Source: Bacteroidales bacterium | Lineage (GTDB): Bacteria; Bacteroidota; Bacteroidia; Bacteroidales; UBA10428 | NCBI GenBank assembly: GCA_016935615.1 | Contig: JAFGQO010000161.1 | Span: 1-35,418, forward strand | Direction: 5' to 3' | Length of the DNA stretch: 35,418 nt | Shown here: in pieces, positions 17,187-26,837 of the stretch | Layout of the letters: the number at the start of each line of letters is the position of its first letter | Numbering within the stretch: position 1 is the stretch's first letter | Program-made: the position numbers and the translations under genes | The notes under the pieces: model-generated | Databases searched by the model: none | Seen by the model: only the letters and a program-made list of their open reading frames with translations | Told to the model about the DNA's origin: nothing

Positions 17187-17384
17187 ATGCCTAAGATGAA
17201 GACGAATGCCGGTGCCAAAAAACGTTTTTCACTTACCGGTTCAGGAAAGATCAAAAGGAAGCATGCATACAAAAGTCATATTCTGACTAAAAAGTCAAAA
17301 AAGAGAAAAAGAAATTTGGGCTATTTTGGTACTGTGAGTAAGACCGACGAGAAAAATGCCAAGCTTCTTCTTGCAATGAAATAA
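17187..17384 (+). CDS. rpmI: 50S ribosomal protein L35
   Basis: This basic protein of 65 residues starts with the family signature '[20 protein letters not shown]', continues with '[24 protein letters not shown]', and has normal length. It is part of the large ribosomal subunit and lies 26 bases after infC in the usual infC-rpmI-rplT order. Confidence 0.97.
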   Translation: MPKMKTNAGAKKRFSLTGSGKIKRKHAYKSHILTKKSKKRKRNLGYFGTVSKTDEKNAKLLLAMK

Positions 17385-17471
17385 ATTAATCAAATGTATG
17401 TTTAATCAGAGTGTATTAGCTGTAAGATCACGCTAAAGAGTGACGCTAACCATTCATTAATAATTTGTAAA

Positions 17472-17816
17472 ATGCCACGTTCAGTAAACACGGTTGCCTC
17501 AAGGCAAAGAAGAAAAAAAATACTGAAAGAAACAAAAGGTTATTTTGGTAGACGGAAGAATACATGGACTGTAGCTAAAAATGCTTATGAAAAAGGCTTA
17601 ACATATGCATACAGAGACAGACGTACGAAAAAAAGAAATTTCAGATCACTTTGGATCCAGAGAATTAACGCCGGAGTAAGACCGTATGGTTTGTCCTATT
17701 CTGAGTTCATTAACAAAGTCAATAAAAAAGGAATCTTACTTAACAGGAAAGTATTGGCCGACCTGGCTATGAATCACCCCGATGCTTTTGAAGCAATTGT
17801 TAAGGCTGTGAAATAA
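17472..17816 (+). CDS. rplT: 50S ribosomal protein L20
   Basis: The protein has 114 residues, starting '[30 protein letters not shown]' with the L20 core '[33 protein letters not shown]'. It is essential early in 50S assembly and in many bacteria represses its own operon by binding mRNA. The 87-base gap after rpmI is longer than usual for this pair and could hold a control structure, though I see only weak hairpins. A strong terminator follows. Confidence 0.97.
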   Translation: MPRSVNTVASRQRRKKILKETKGYFGRRKNTWTVAKNAYEKGLTYAYRDRRTKKRNFRSLWIQRINAGVRPYGLSYSEFINKVNKKGILLNRKVLADLAMNHPDAFEAIVKAVK

Positions 17817-17836
17817 AATAATTCTTAAATAATCTT

Positions 17837-17868
17837 AAGGGAAGCAATTATTAAGCTTCCCTTTTTTA
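17837..17868 (+). terminator. Rho-independent terminator of thrS-infC-rpmI-rplT block
   Basis: AAGGGAAGC pairs perfectly with GCTTCCCTT across a 9-base loop, followed by a run of Ts. It begins 21 bases after the rplT stop and separates the ribosomal block from dapB. Confidence 0.92.
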
Positions 17869-17894
17869 TTTTTGATGAATAAACACATTTAAAA

Positions 17895-18614
17895 ATGAAA
17901 ATTGCTCTTATTGGTTATGGCAAAATGGGAAGAGAAATTGAAAAAACATTGCTGGAACGATACCATGAAGTAACATTGAAGATTGACATCGACAACCTCC
18001 ATGATTTTTCTTTACAAAACCTGGGTAATGCAGATGTAGCAATTGATTTTTCTACTCCAGACAGCGCCTTTAACAATATCATCAAATGTTTTGAAGCAGG
18101 TATACCAATTGTATGCGGTACAACAGGCTGGCTTAACAAATATGACGAAGTAATAAAAATATGCAGAGAACAGAACGGAACGTTTTTCTATGCTCCAAAT
18201 TATAGTATTGGAGTTAATTTATTCTTTAAGCTGAACAATTACCTTGCCGGACTGATGAATAAGTATAATGAATACAATGTAGAAATTGAAGAAATTCATC
18301 ATGTTCATAAGCTTGATGCTCCCAGTGGAACCGCTATTTCTCTGGCTGAAGGAATTATTAACAAGTTGGATAGAAAAGAGAACTGGAAACTTAATGAATC
18401 TAAAGAAAAGAATACGCTTTGCATCCAGGCGAAAAGGGAAAATGAAGTACCTGGAATCCACAAGATAAAATACCATTCAGATGTAGATTATATTGAGATT
18501 GCACATACTGCAAAAAGCAGAAAAGGTTTAGCTTATGGAGCTGTTTTAGCAGCTGAATTCATCTCAGATAAGAAAGGTGTTTTTTCAATGGAAGATATAA
18601 TGAAAACAGATTAA
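17895..18614 (+). CDS. dapB: 4-hydroxy-tetrahydrodipicolinate reductase
   Basis: Reduces 4-hydroxy-tetrahydrodipicolinate with NAD(P)H in the diaminopimelate/lysine pathway in the cytoplasm. The 239 residues match the short form common in Bacteroidota. The nucleotide-binding loop 'GYGKMG' is at residues 7-12, 'CGTTGW' follows, and the catalytic and substrate-binding segment '[12 protein letters not shown]' starts at His135 with Lys139. The C-terminal '[24 protein letters not shown]' also fits. The first signal peptidase gene starts 9 bases after its stop, so the three genes likely form one operon. Confidence 0.95.
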   Translation: MKIALIGYGKMGREIEKTLLERYHEVTLKIDIDNLHDFSLQNLGNADVAIDFSTPDSAFNNIIKCFEAGIPIVCGTTGWLNKYDEVIKICREQNGTFFYAPNYSIGVNLFFKLNNYLAGLMNKYNEYNVEIEEIHHVHKLDAPSGTAISLAEGIINKLDRKENWKLNESKEKNTLCIQAKRENEVPGIHKIKYHSDVDYIEIAHTAKSRKGLAYGAVLAAEFISDKKGVFSMEDIMKTD

Positions 18615-18622
18615 CACAATCA

Positions 18623-19984
18623 ATGAATTTTCGCCAAAATAGCATAAAACTCTCACGTCTTCTGAAAAATCCCTTCTCGAGATTCTTTATAAGCTCAGGG
18701 ATTTATGTATTATTTGTAATGTGGGTTGGAAATTACTGGCTGTGTTTCGGCCTTATAATCTTCGCTGATATATACCTTACTAAGTTTGTCAATTGGCGAT
18801 TTTGGCGTAAAAGAAAACCCCAGGGAGAAAAATATAAGCTTTCAACTGAGTTTATTGATTCCCTGATAATTGCTGTATTGCTGGCCATCTTTATTCGTAC
18901 TTTTTTTATTGAAGCTTATACTATTCCAACATCTTCGATGGAAAAAACACTGGGTGTGGGGGATTATTTATTCGTAAGCAAATTGCGCTATGGCCCTCGT
19001 TTACCAATGACACCGATTACAATACCCTTCACACATAATACACTTCCCTTTACCAAGAACAGGAAATCGTTTGCCACATGGATTACATTTCCCTACAAAA
19101 GACTACAGGGAATAAGTAAAATAAAAAACTATCAGGTTGTTGTTTTTAATTATCCCGAAGGAGACACAATTATTAAAGATCAACCCGATAAGAATTATTA
19201 TCAGATGGTAAGGCAATTTGGCAGAGATTATGTCAGAAAAAATTATGAAGTAATCTACCGTCCGATTGATAAAAGAGATAATTATACAAAAAGAGTAATT
19301 GGGATACCCGGCGATACCGTTCAAATATTGCATGGCCGGGCTATCGTGAATAAAAAATCTGAGCCCCAATTTAAAAGCAGTCAGTTTAATTATTCGCTGA
19401 AATCATATGGCAATTATGAAGATACCGCAATATTTAAAAAGCTTGGGGTTTCTCTTTATGATATAAATTATAACGCTTACAATTCCATTTACAGTCTTCC
19501 GCTAACTCGCAAAATGTATCGCGAATTGCTGGATTCCGCCTATTTTAAAGCCATTATCCGATACGAAAACACAGACCCCTCCTCTGTTAACAATCAGATT
19601 TTCCCATTTGAAGAAAGCTATTACTGGACTGAGGATAATTTTGGTCCGGTAGTAGTACCTCAAAAAAATATCACGATTGAATTGAACAGTAAAAATTTAC
19701 CTTTGTACCGTAAAATTATTTCATCTTTCGAAAACAATACGCTTCGGGTAATCAATGATTCAATATATATAAACAATATTCTATCAGATAAATATACCTT
19801 TAAAAAGGATTATTATTTTATGCTTGGTGATAACCGGCACAATTCAAATGATTCAAGGTACTGGGGTTTCGTTCCCGAAGATCATATTATCGGCAAAGCT
19901 ACTATGGTATGGTTTTCTATTGAAAAAAATAAAAAATGGTTTGACAATATCAGATGGAATAAAATGTTTAAATTCATCCGGTAA
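18623..19984 (+). CDS. lepB: Signal peptidase I (first of tandem pair)
   Basis: Cleaves signal peptides from exported proteins at the outer face of the cytoplasmic membrane. The protein has 453 residues, longer than E. coli LepB (about 324), because of an insertion between catalytic blocks. Two hydrophobic stretches come first (about 20-55 and 75-95). The Ser/Lys dyad is intact: Ser105 in '[20 protein letters not shown]' and Lys223 in '[13 protein letters not shown]'. The box '[25 protein letters not shown]' is near the C-terminus. It follows dapB by 8 bases and precedes a paralogue by 35 bases. Confidence 0.95.
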   Translation: MNFRQNSIKLSRLLKNPFSRFFISSGIYVLFVMWVGNYWLCFGLIIFADIYLTKFVNWRFWRKRKPQGEKYKLSTEFIDSLIIAVLLAIFIRTFFIEAYTIPTSSMEKTLGVGDYLFVSKLRYGPRLPMTPITIPFTHNTLPFTKNRKSFATWITFPYKRLQGISKIKNYQVVVFNYPEGDTIIKDQPDKNYYQMVRQFGRDYVRKNYEVIYRPIDKRDNYTKRVIGIPGDTVQILHGRAIVNKKSEPQFKSSQFNYSLKSYGNYEDTAIFKKLGVSLYDINYNAYNSIYSLPLTRKMYRELLDSAYFKAIIRYENTDPSSVNNQIFPFEESYYWTEDNFGPVVVPQKNITIELNSKNLPLYRKIISSFENNTLRVINDSIYINNILSDKYTFKKDYYFMLGDNRHNSNDSRYWGFVPEDHIIGKATMVWFSIEKNKKWFDNIRWNKMFKFIR

Positions 19985-20019
19985 GATATTCATATTGATT
20001 TCAAATAAACAACAATAAA

Positions 20020-21423
20020 ATGAAGAATATTATTAAGAAATACGGGAAACGAAATACTATAAGATTTTCAATTACTTTAATTGTATACATTTTGTGGGTT
20101 ATCTGGCTTGACAATTATTGGTTTCTCTTTGGAATACCTGTAATTGTCGATCTGTACCTTACCAAAAGAGTAAACTGGACACCATGGAAAAAAAGAGAAG
20201 GCAAAAATCACTGGGCAGTAGAATGGCTTGATGCTTTAATTTTTGCGGTAGTGGCTGTTACAATCATCAATATTTTTTTGTTTCAAAACTATAAGATACC
20301 TACAGGATCAATGGAAAAATCACTTTTAATTGGTGATCATTTGTATGTCAGTAAAGTAGCTTATGGGCCGCGACTTCCAAATACTCCACTGGCAATCCCT
20401 TTTATGCAACACACTATTCCCGGAACAGACAGTAAATCTTATCTGGACTGGATTCAGTTGCCTTACAAACGTCTTAAAGGTTTTGGTAAAATAAAGCATG
20501 ATGATGCCGTCGTATTTAATTTTCCTGCAGGCGATACAGTTTGCAGAAACAAATCCTTACAAAGTGTCAGCTATTATTATTTAATCAGGGCAGAAGCTGA
20601 AAATTTAAGATATCTTGATAAATATGCCAACCAACCTTTAAAAACTGATGAAGATTATTATCGTCTTGGAAGAGAAAAACTCTGGTCAGAACAGGATATA
20701 CTGGTTCGACCGGTAGATCGGAGGGACAATTATATTAAACGATGTGTAGGGATCCCCGGAGATACCTTACAGATTATTCATGGTCAGTTATATGTTAACG
20801 GGAAATCACAAAAAGAAATACCGGGACTTCAGTATGACTATGCGGTAGTAACAAACGGCCGAAGATTAAATGTAAAAAAACTTCAGCAAATAGGCATAAG
20901 CGCAGAAGATATTCAATACGGTTCAGGATTTATACAAATCCCTTTAACACAAGAGATGGTGAACTTATTGCAGAAAAATAAATTTGTTCAAAAAATCGAA
21001 CCTTTGTATCGCGAACCGGATTTCTATGATAACAAAATGTTTCCCCATGATTCAAGATATCAATGGAACCTGGATTATTATGGTCCTGTATATATTCCAA
21101 AAAAAGGTGAGACTATAGCAATTACTCTTGATAATCTTCCCCTTTATGAACGAATTATTGATTATTATGAGCAAAATGATCTGAAGGTAAAAGACAGCAC
21201 CATATACATCAATGAACTGCCCTCCACAACCTATACTTTTAAAATGGATTATTACTGGATGATGGGTGATAACAGACACAGAAGCCTTGATTCAAGATAC
21301 TGGGGATATGTACCCGAAGATCATATTGTTGGAAAACCCAGACTCATATGGCTGTCCCTGAACAGGGATAAAAATTTTCCGGTCAACATCAGAATTCGCA
21401 GAATGTTTAAAATTATCAGGTAA
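20020..21423 (+). CDS. lepB: Signal peptidase I (second of tandem pair)
   Basis: A 467-residue paralogue of the preceding gene, with the same layout of N-terminal membrane segments, catalytic domain and long insertion. Ser97 is in 'IPTGSMEKSLLIGDHLYVSK', Lys240 in 'YIKRCVGIPGDTL', and the terminal box is 'MGDNRHRSLDSRYWGYVPEDHIVGKP'. Both dyad residues are present, so both copies should be active. They differ most in the central insertion, which may give different substrate choice. The gene ends 24 bases from the convergent polyferredoxin gene. Confidence 0.95.
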   Translation: MKNIIKKYGKRNTIRFSITLIVYILWVIWLDNYWFLFGIPVIVDLYLTKRVNWTPWKKREGKNHWAVEWLDALIFAVVAVTIINIFLFQNYKIPTGSMEKSLLIGDHLYVSKVAYGPRLPNTPLAIPFMQHTIPGTDSKSYLDWIQLPYKRLKGFGKIKHDDAVVFNFPAGDTVCRNKSLQSVSYYYLIRAEAENLRYLDKYANQPLKTDEDYYRLGREKLWSEQDILVRPVDRRDNYIKRCVGIPGDTLQIIHGQLYVNGKSQKEIPGLQYDYAVVTNGRRLNVKKLQQIGISAEDIQYGSGFIQIPLTQEMVNLLQKNKFVQKIEPLYREPDFYDNKMFPHDSRYQWNLDYYGPVYIPKKGETIAITLDNLPLYERIIDYYEQNDLKVKDSTIYINELPSTTYTFKMDYYWMMGDNRHRSLDSRYWGYVPEDHIVGKPRLIWLSLNRDKNFPVNIRIRRMFKIIR

Positions 21424-21447
21424 TTTGTTTTCGTTGAAAGAATAGAT

Positions 21448-23013
21448 TTAAAAAGGGAATTCCTCGGTCGATTCCATTTTTACCTTTTCAGTTTCCGGTT
21501 TTAATGCAGTCTGGTGTTGTTCATGCGGATAGACAAATATTGCTGCATGAGGATCAGTAACAGGACAAGCATGTTCACAGGCACCGCAACCAACACAAAT
21601 ATCCGTATTCACCTCAGGTATAGTAAGGTCATCTTTATAAGGGACCATATATACTGCCTGGGTCGGACAATGTTCCGAGCAAGAACCGCATGCCGTACCT
21701 TCCGATTCAACAATACATAAGTGTTTTCTGAACTGTACCGTACCAATCTGTGTTGTTTTTTTGGTTTCCTTTGTAAGAGGGATAATAGCTCCTGTAGGAC
21801 AAACTTCTCCGCACTTGGTACAATCGTAATTGCAAAATCCTGCCTGATTGTCAAGGCGGGGTATCATCATGCCGGTAAAACCATATTCTAAAAATGCGGG
21901 CTGCAATACACGCGATGGACATACTGAAATACATAACTGGCATGCTATACAATTGCTTTTTAAATGCTTTATACTTCTTGAGCCAGGGGGACTTATTGGC
22001 CCACGTGTACAAAATCTTGGCCTGTCTTGTGAGACCTCCTTATGGTGTTCTTCACCTTTAGCCAATAATGGATTTATACCCATGAATAAAATACCTGCCT
22101 TAATAAAATCCCGTTTGCGTTGATCTGTTTTATTGATAGTTTCATTTTTCATTCCCCTGGACTTTTTGTATCCAATAGAGGATTCTTCGCAAACCTGAAT
22201 GCAATTAAAACAAGAAATGCATCGGGTTTCATCTACATGCATTTCTTTAATATTGATGCAATTGGCTTTACAGGAAGTCTGACATTTTCCGCATTGTGTA
22301 CAGGATGAACTGTCTATTTTTATCTTGAGCAGGGAAGCTTTTGAAATTAGTCCCAGAAATGCACCAACCGGGCAAATTGTATTGCAATACAACCTGTCAC
22401 GAAAGAACACCATGACCATAATGGTGAATAGTATGGATAAAGCAGCAAAAAAAGGCAGGGGATGAAATATGTTAAATGCAAGGGGCTGAATAGAATAAAC
22501 ATTGAAATGAATGAGCAATTTAGAAATCATATTGTTTAAGAATATAAACACTGGCTGGTATAAGTTTGACGCTATCCGTCCAAAATTTGCATAGGGATCA
22601 AGCCAGCTAATTGCAAATATCCCTGTAATAAATAAAGACAATACAGTCACACTTAATAGTATATACCTAAAGAAATTCAAAGGTTTCCTGAACTTTCTCC
22701 GCTTTTTTCTTATTGGCAACTTTCTTTTAATAAATCCCAGAACATCCATCAATATGCCCATAGGACAAAATGTTGAACAATATACCCGCCCGGAAAAAAC
22801 CGTTAACAAAATAATCAGGAAAAACCCGGAGGCAATAATTCCCGGTTGATGCGGGAATTTTAATACAGAAGGTAAAAACTGAAAGAATGTAAAGAATAGC
22901 GTTATTCCTGATGGAAGTTTTGCTTTAACATCCGAAAAAATAAAACAAAAACCTGCAAGGAACAAGATGGAAATGATAATCCTTGCAGGACGTAACCATT
23001 TTTGTTCTCTCAT
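21448..23013 (-). CDS. Membrane polyferredoxin, NapH/NapG-like fusion
   Basis: The protein has 521 residues. The first half has about five membrane helices with two CxxxCP motifs ('YCSTFCPMG', 'YCNTICPVGA') as in NapH/CcoG-type proteins, then two ferredoxin-like Cys sets ('CTQCGKCQTSC', 'CISCFNCIQVC'). At about residues 297-320 an internal 'KRDFIKAGILFMG' resembles the Tat signal of NapG. After it come four more Cys sets ('CIACQLCISVC', 'CNYDCTKCGEVC', a set ending 'ACGSCSEHC', 'CVGCGACEHAC'). It looks like NapH and NapG joined in one chain, carrying electrons from the membrane to an external partner. Its ATG overlaps the stop of the DUF362 gene (ATGA), so the two are translationally coupled. 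Confidence 0.88.
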   Translation of the reverse strand: MREQKWLRPARIIISILFLAGFCFIFSDVKAKLPSGITLFFTFFQFLPSVLKFPHQPGIIASGFFLIILLTVFSGRVYCSTFCPMGILMDVLGFIKRKLPIRKKRRKFRKPLNFFRYILLSVTVLSLFITGIFAISWLDPYANFGRIASNLYQPVFIFLNNMISKLLIHFNVYSIQPLAFNIFHPLPFFAALSILFTIMVMVFFRDRLYCNTICPVGAFLGLISKASLLKIKIDSSSCTQCGKCQTSCKANCINIKEMHVDETRCISCFNCIQVCEESSIGYKKSRGMKNETINKTDQRKRDFIKAGILFMGINPLLAKGEEHHKEVSQDRPRFCTRGPISPPGSRSIKHLKSNCIACQLCISVCPSRVLQPAFLEYGFTGMMIPRLDNQAGFCNYDCTKCGEVCPTGAIIPLTKETKKTTQIGTVQFRKHLCIVESEGTACGSCSEHCPTQAVYMVPYKDDLTIPEVNTDICVGCGACEHACPVTDPHAAIFVYPHEQHQTALKPETEKVKMESTEEFPF

Positions 23014-23933
23014 CCGATGGTAATTCGCTTTATATTCAATGAATCAAGATCCGTAGTACCTACTCCCAATTTCTCTGCAAGACCAATATGTTTCACCCTG
23101 TCAGTTTCTATTCCGAAAACTTTTGTTGCAGCAGTATCGGCAGCTACCATATCAGTCGACAGTATCTGGTATTTCATGATGGCCACATCATTGACCGACA
23201 CTCCTCTCGGCCCATTTCTTTTCAGCACTCTGTATCCGTCAACTACATTAAGATCAGGTTTTTTAAAGGTAGCAAAATCTGCTATACATTGATGCAAATT
23301 GTTTGCATGGTAATACCGTCTGTTCCATACAACTCCCATCAGGTTTTTCATAGTAAGGGACATTTGTGCACCACCGTGATTTTTTAATACAGGAACATTG
23401 ATGAATACGTCCGATTCAAGAATCAGTTCATGCACTTTATTTTCCTTAAGAGAAATCCCTTTCGGTATATCAACATGCCGGTAATGGGCCTCTATTGCTC
23501 CCGTAACTATTTGTCCTCCACTATCCTTTACGGCTTTTTCTATCCCGGAGTTTTTGTAACATCGTGTCCATTCATCACATGTTTTATCAAATACCATGAC
23601 TCTTTTAGCTCCCGCATCGAGACAATGCCTGATAATCTGTCCGACAAGCCCGGGATTTGTGTTGGCTGCCCGTTCAGGAGAAGCGTCCCATCCTATATTG
23701 GGTTTTACTACAACTGTCTGGTTTGGTTTTACAAAAGTTTTCATTCCTCCAAGGGCAGCAATACCTGCATCAAACATTTCTTCAGGAGTGCCACTTTTCA
23801 CAGCAACAAGATCAAAGGGCAACAAATGGTTTGTGCCGGAAGCCAGCACAGTATTCCATTTTCCCATTGAGAATAATGCACCTGACGCTATGGAGGCAGC
23901 AAGGGACCTGCGAATAAATTCTCTTCTCTTCAT
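23010..23933 (-). CDS. Tat-exported DUF362 family protein
   Basis: The protein has 307 residues. The N-terminus 'MKRREFIRRSLAASIASGAL' is a twin-arginine signal, so it is exported folded, probably with a cofactor. The body has DUF362 features: 'VVVKPNIGWDASPERAANTNPGLV', 'GAKRVMVFDKTCDEWTRCY', 'VFINVPVLKNHGGAQMSLTMKNLMG' and 'VVDGYRVLKRNGPRG'. The family is often linked to iron-sulfur proteins, but the reaction is not known. It is upstream of, and overlaps by 4 bases, the polyferredoxin gene, which suggests an electron-transfer partnership. It is divergent from larC. Confidence 0.88.
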   Translation of the reverse strand: MKRREFIRRSLAASIASGALFSMGKWNTVLASGTNHLLPFDLVAVKSGTPEEMFDAGIAALGGMKTFVKPNQTVVVKPNIGWDASPERAANTNPGLVGQIIRHCLDAGAKRVMVFDKTCDEWTRCYKNSGIEKAVKDSGGQIVTGAIEAHYRHVDIPKGISLKENKVHELILESDVFINVPVLKNHGGAQMSLTMKNLMGVVWNRRYYHANNLHQCIADFATFKKPDLNVVDGYRVLKRNGPRGVSVNDVAIMKYQILSTDMVAADTAATKVFGIETDRVKHIGLAEKLGVGTTDLDSLNIKRITIG

Positions 23934-24029
23934 TGCATTTTTTTTGTTTTAGAAATTTAATGAAAAGACAAATCTTATCATGAACTTTTTTAATTTTCCC
24001 TTATAATTTAAATTCAGTCTAAGGATGAA

Positions 24030-24045
24030 TATATTTGTAGCTTTG
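24030..24045 (+). promoter_or_regulatory. Two adjacent TAnnTTTG elements before larC
   Basis: TATATTTG (24030-24037) and TAGCTTTG (24038-24045) both fit the Bacteroidota -7 consensus and lie 48-64 bases before the larC start. No clear -33 TTTG is seen. They could drive larC, and the 160-base gap also holds the promoter for the divergent DUF362 operon. Confidence 0.4.
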
Positions 24046-24093
24046 CATTTTGATATTCAATAATCACTTTAGTCATCTGAAAAATAGTGTAAC

Positions 24094-25299
24094 ATGATGA
24101 AAGTATTGTACTATGATTGTTTTACGGGCATAAGTGGAGATATGAATCTGGGAGCCTTAATAGATTTAGGAGTGCCTTCGGGATATCTCATTAAAGAATT
24201 AGGAAAGCTGAATCTTAAAGACTACAGGATCAGTGTGAATAAGACCATAAAAATGGGTATCAGCGGTACAAAAGCAGATGTCGAGCTTATCCATGAACAA
24301 AATCACAATCATCAAAAGCATTCACATCCTCATCGAAACCTCTCGGATATAAAAAGAATAATTCAAAGCAGTACTTTGAATAACTTTGTAAAAGAAAAAA
24401 GTATTCATATCTTTCAACTGCTTGGAGAAGCAGAAGCAAAGATCCATTCGAAAGGTATCAATGAAATACATTTTCATGAGGTTGGAGCGGTTGATTCCAT
24501 TGTTGACATAGTAGGTGCAGCAATTTGTATAGATTACCTAAAACCTGACAGGATCTTATCTTCTACTGTAGAATTGGGAGGCGGATTTGTTACATGCGCA
24601 CACGGTACATATCCTGTTCCTGCACCTGCTACTGCTGAGATCTTAAAAGACATACCCGTAAAAAAAGGAGCTGTTGATAAAGAAACTACTACACCAACGG
24701 GAGCGGCTATACTGAAAGCTCTTGTTGATCAGTTTACCGATCAGACAAATTTTACGATTCGCGAAATTGCATATGGAATAGGCTTTTACGATTTACAGGT
24801 ACCCAATGTTTTGCGTGTTTACTCGGGTGAACTATCCGATTCGAATCATCTTGAAAAAGTCGGTGCACTGATGTTTGAATGCAATATTGATGATATGAAC
24901 CCTGAGTATTATGATTATCTTATAGACAATTTATTGGAAATTGGCGCACAGGATGTTTTCCTGGTTCCGATCATTATGAAAAAATCCAGACCTGCCGTAC
25001 AACTTAAAGTATTATGTCATTACGATCAACAAGAACAAATTGAACAATTGTTGCTTAAAGAAACAACTTCACTCGGATTGCGTTATTACCCTGTAACAAA
25101 ATCAATGCTCGAAAGAAAACTTACAACAATTCAAACATCATTTGGAGAGATACGGATTAAAGAAGGTATTTATTCAGGAAAGTCAATCAAATTTAAAGCA
25201 GAATATGAAGATTGTATAAAAGCCGCAAGAAAATACAATGTCAGGTTGCAGGACGTGTATTCGGAAGTTGAGCAGTGTATGAAAAAACTGAAAAAATAA
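24094..25299 (+). CDS. larC: Nickel insertion protein LarC (nickel-pincer cofactor synthesis)
   Basis: LarC inserts nickel into the pyridinium dithiocarboxylate scaffold, the last step in making the nickel-pincer nucleotide cofactor of lactate racemase and related LarA-type enzymes; it uses CTP. The 401 residues are full length. Family marks are 'YYDCFTGISGDMNLGALIDLG' at the N-terminus, a His-rich stretch at about residues 68-83 ('HEQNHNHQKHSHPHRN') likely to bind metal, 'EIHFHEVGAVDSIVDIVG', 'TPTGAAIL' and 'ECNIDDMNPEYYDYL'. It is encoded as one frame, without the programmed frameshift of Lactobacillus larC1/larC2. larB follows after 92 bases. Confidence 0.94.
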   Translation: MMKVLYYDCFTGISGDMNLGALIDLGVPSGYLIKELGKLNLKDYRISVNKTIKMGISGTKADVELIHEQNHNHQKHSHPHRNLSDIKRIIQSSTLNNFVKEKSIHIFQLLGEAEAKIHSKGINEIHFHEVGAVDSIVDIVGAAICIDYLKPDRILSSTVELGGGFVTCAHGTYPVPAPATAEILKDIPVKKGAVDKETTTPTGAAILKALVDQFTDQTNFTIREIAYGIGFYDLQVPNVLRVYSGELSDSNHLEKVGALMFECNIDDMNPEYYDYLIDNLLEIGAQDVFLVPIIMKKSRPAVQLKVLCHYDQQEQIEQLLLKETTSLGLRYYPVTKSMLERKLTTIQTSFGEIRIKEGIYSGKSIKFKAEYEDCIKAARKYNVRLQDVYSEVEQCMKKLKK

Positions 25300-25391
25300 A
25301 AACTCAATACAATGTGAGGCAACAGATACCATTACGATTGATTGAACAATTAAGCAACAGAAAAATCAGACCTTTGACTTAAACTATCCAC

Positions 25392-26138
25392 ATGAACGAA
25401 CAAAAATTACGAGAGATCCTAACAAACATTAAAGAAGGGAAACTGCAGCCCGATGAGGCATTGTCTTACTTCAGGGATTTTGATTACAAGGATCTGGATT
25501 ATGCAAAAATCGATACGCACCGGCAATTGCGTACAGGTTATCCGGAGATTGTATTCGGACAGAACAAGACTTCAAAACAAATTGAAGGTATTATTGATTA
25601 TATGCTTACACATGACAATAACATCCTTGTAACTCGTACAACAAAAGAGGTATTTGATAAAGTTCAGAAAATTGCCGGAAAGGCGGTTTTCCATGAAGCA
25701 GCAAATTGCATTACCATAAGAAAAACTACCGGCAAAATACCTGATACACACATTGCGCTTGTTTCTGCCGGAACATCCGATATGTCAGTTGCAGAAGAAG
25801 CTGCGGTCACTGCTGAAATATTTGACAATGAAGTCCGGAGATATTATGATGTGGGAGTTGCCGGCATTCACCGTTTCTATGACAAGGTAAGCGAAATCAG
25901 AAAAGCACGTGTAGTAATCGTTGTTGCCGGTATGGAGGGAGCTTTGCCCAGCATTGTGGGGGGAATAGTTGATAAACCGGTAATTGCTGTCCCAACCTCC
26001 GTCGGGTACGGAGCTAATTTTAACGGAATTTCAGCTTTGTTGGGGATGCTTACCAGTTGCGCCAGCGGAGTAAGTGTAGTGAATATTGATAATGGATTTG
26101 GGGCAGGTTACCTTGCCAGCATGATTAACAAATTATAG
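25392..26138 (+). CDS. larB: Carboxylase/hydrolase LarB (nickel-pincer cofactor synthesis)
   Basis: LarB carboxylates and hydrolyses nicotinic acid adenine dinucleotide to the dicarboxylated mononucleotide, the first step of nickel-pincer cofactor synthesis. The protein has 248 residues. The C-terminal half is an AIR-carboxylase (PurE)-like domain: 'IALVSAGTSDMSVAEEA', 'YYDVGVAGIHR', 'VVAGMEGALPSIVGG' and 'VGYGANFNGISALLGMLTSC'. The N-terminal part is 'YRLQTG'-like in the family, here 'DTHRQLRTGYPEIVFGQNK'. larC is upstream on the same strand, while larE and the LarA-type enzyme are not in the window. Confidence 0.94.
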   Translation: MNEQKLREILTNIKEGKLQPDEALSYFRDFDYKDLDYAKIDTHRQLRTGYPEIVFGQNKTSKQIEGIIDYMLTHDNNILVTRTTKEVFDKVQKIAGKAVFHEAANCITIRKTTGKIPDTHIALVSAGTSDMSVAEEAAVTAEIFDNEVRRYYDVGVAGIHRFYDKVSEIRKARVVIVVAGMEGALPSIVGGIVDKPVIAVPTSVGYGANFNGISALLGMLTSCASGVSVVNIDNGFGAGYLASMINKL

Positions 26139-26149
26139 ATAAAGGGTTC

Positions 26150-26806
26150 ATGCAGATTTGTAAAAAAGTTCTACTGTCCACGACATATCTTCCCAACATT
26201 CAATATTTTTCAAAACTCCTTACTTGCCAGGAAATATATATTGAAGTTCACGACAACTTCCAGAAACAAAGCTACAGGAACCGCGCAACAATTTATGGCT
26301 CAAACGGACCTCTTGATCTGGTGATCCCCGTAAAAAAACCCAACGGCAACAAAACAAAAACCCGGGATATACCTATTGATTACGATACACCATGGAATAA
26401 GATCCATTGGAAAGCCCTTGTTTCTTCCTATAAACACAGCCCGTTTTTCGAAATATTTGAAGAGGAGATAAAGCCTCTGTATAATAAAAAATATAAGTTT
26501 TTACTGGATTGGAATTTTTATTTTCTTGACAATTTATTTGCTATTATCGGTCATAATATTCATTATCAAAAGACAGAGAATTTTCAATCCGAAACTGATG
26601 GTTCCATATGCGATTACAGGGAAATTATTCATCCCAAAAAAAGAATGCAGAAGCCTGATCCTTTTTTCTCTCCGGTAACATATTTTCAGGTATTTGCACA
26701 AAAGCACGGATTCAAAGAGAACCTTAGCTTCATTGATCTATTATTTAATGAAGGCCCGCAGGCTGTTCATATTTGTAAAAAATCACTAAAAAATGGCATT
26801 ACCTGA
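26150..26806 (+). CDS. WbqC family protein
   Basis: The protein has 218 residues. It has WbqC features near the N-terminus ('LLSTTYLPNIQYFSKL'), 'QKQSYRNRATIYGSNGPLDLVIPV' and 'PWNKIHWKALVSSYKHSPFFEIFEEEI'. Members occur in O-antigen clusters and next to signal peptidase genes in Bacteroidota; the enzyme role is not settled. It starts 11 bases after larB, so it is probably co-transcribed with it. The ATG at 26150 fits the domain start. Confidence 0.88.
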   Translation: MQICKKVLLSTTYLPNIQYFSKLLTCQEIYIEVHDNFQKQSYRNRATIYGSNGPLDLVIPVKKPNGNKTKTRDIPIDYDTPWNKIHWKALVSSYKHSPFFEIFEEEIKPLYNKKYKFLLDWNFYFLDNLFAIIGHNIHYQKTENFQSETDGSICDYREIIHPKKRMQKPDPFFSPVTYFQVFAQKHGFKENLSFIDLLFNEGPQAVHICKKSLKNGIT

Positions 26807-26837
26807 CGGTTATGATGAAACTGAGATGAATGATCAA

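Noticed and set aside
23430-23952. Overlapping open frames on the plus strand opposite the DUF362 gene
   Set aside because: The minus-strand gene has strong family motifs and a Tat signal; the plus-strand frames have none.
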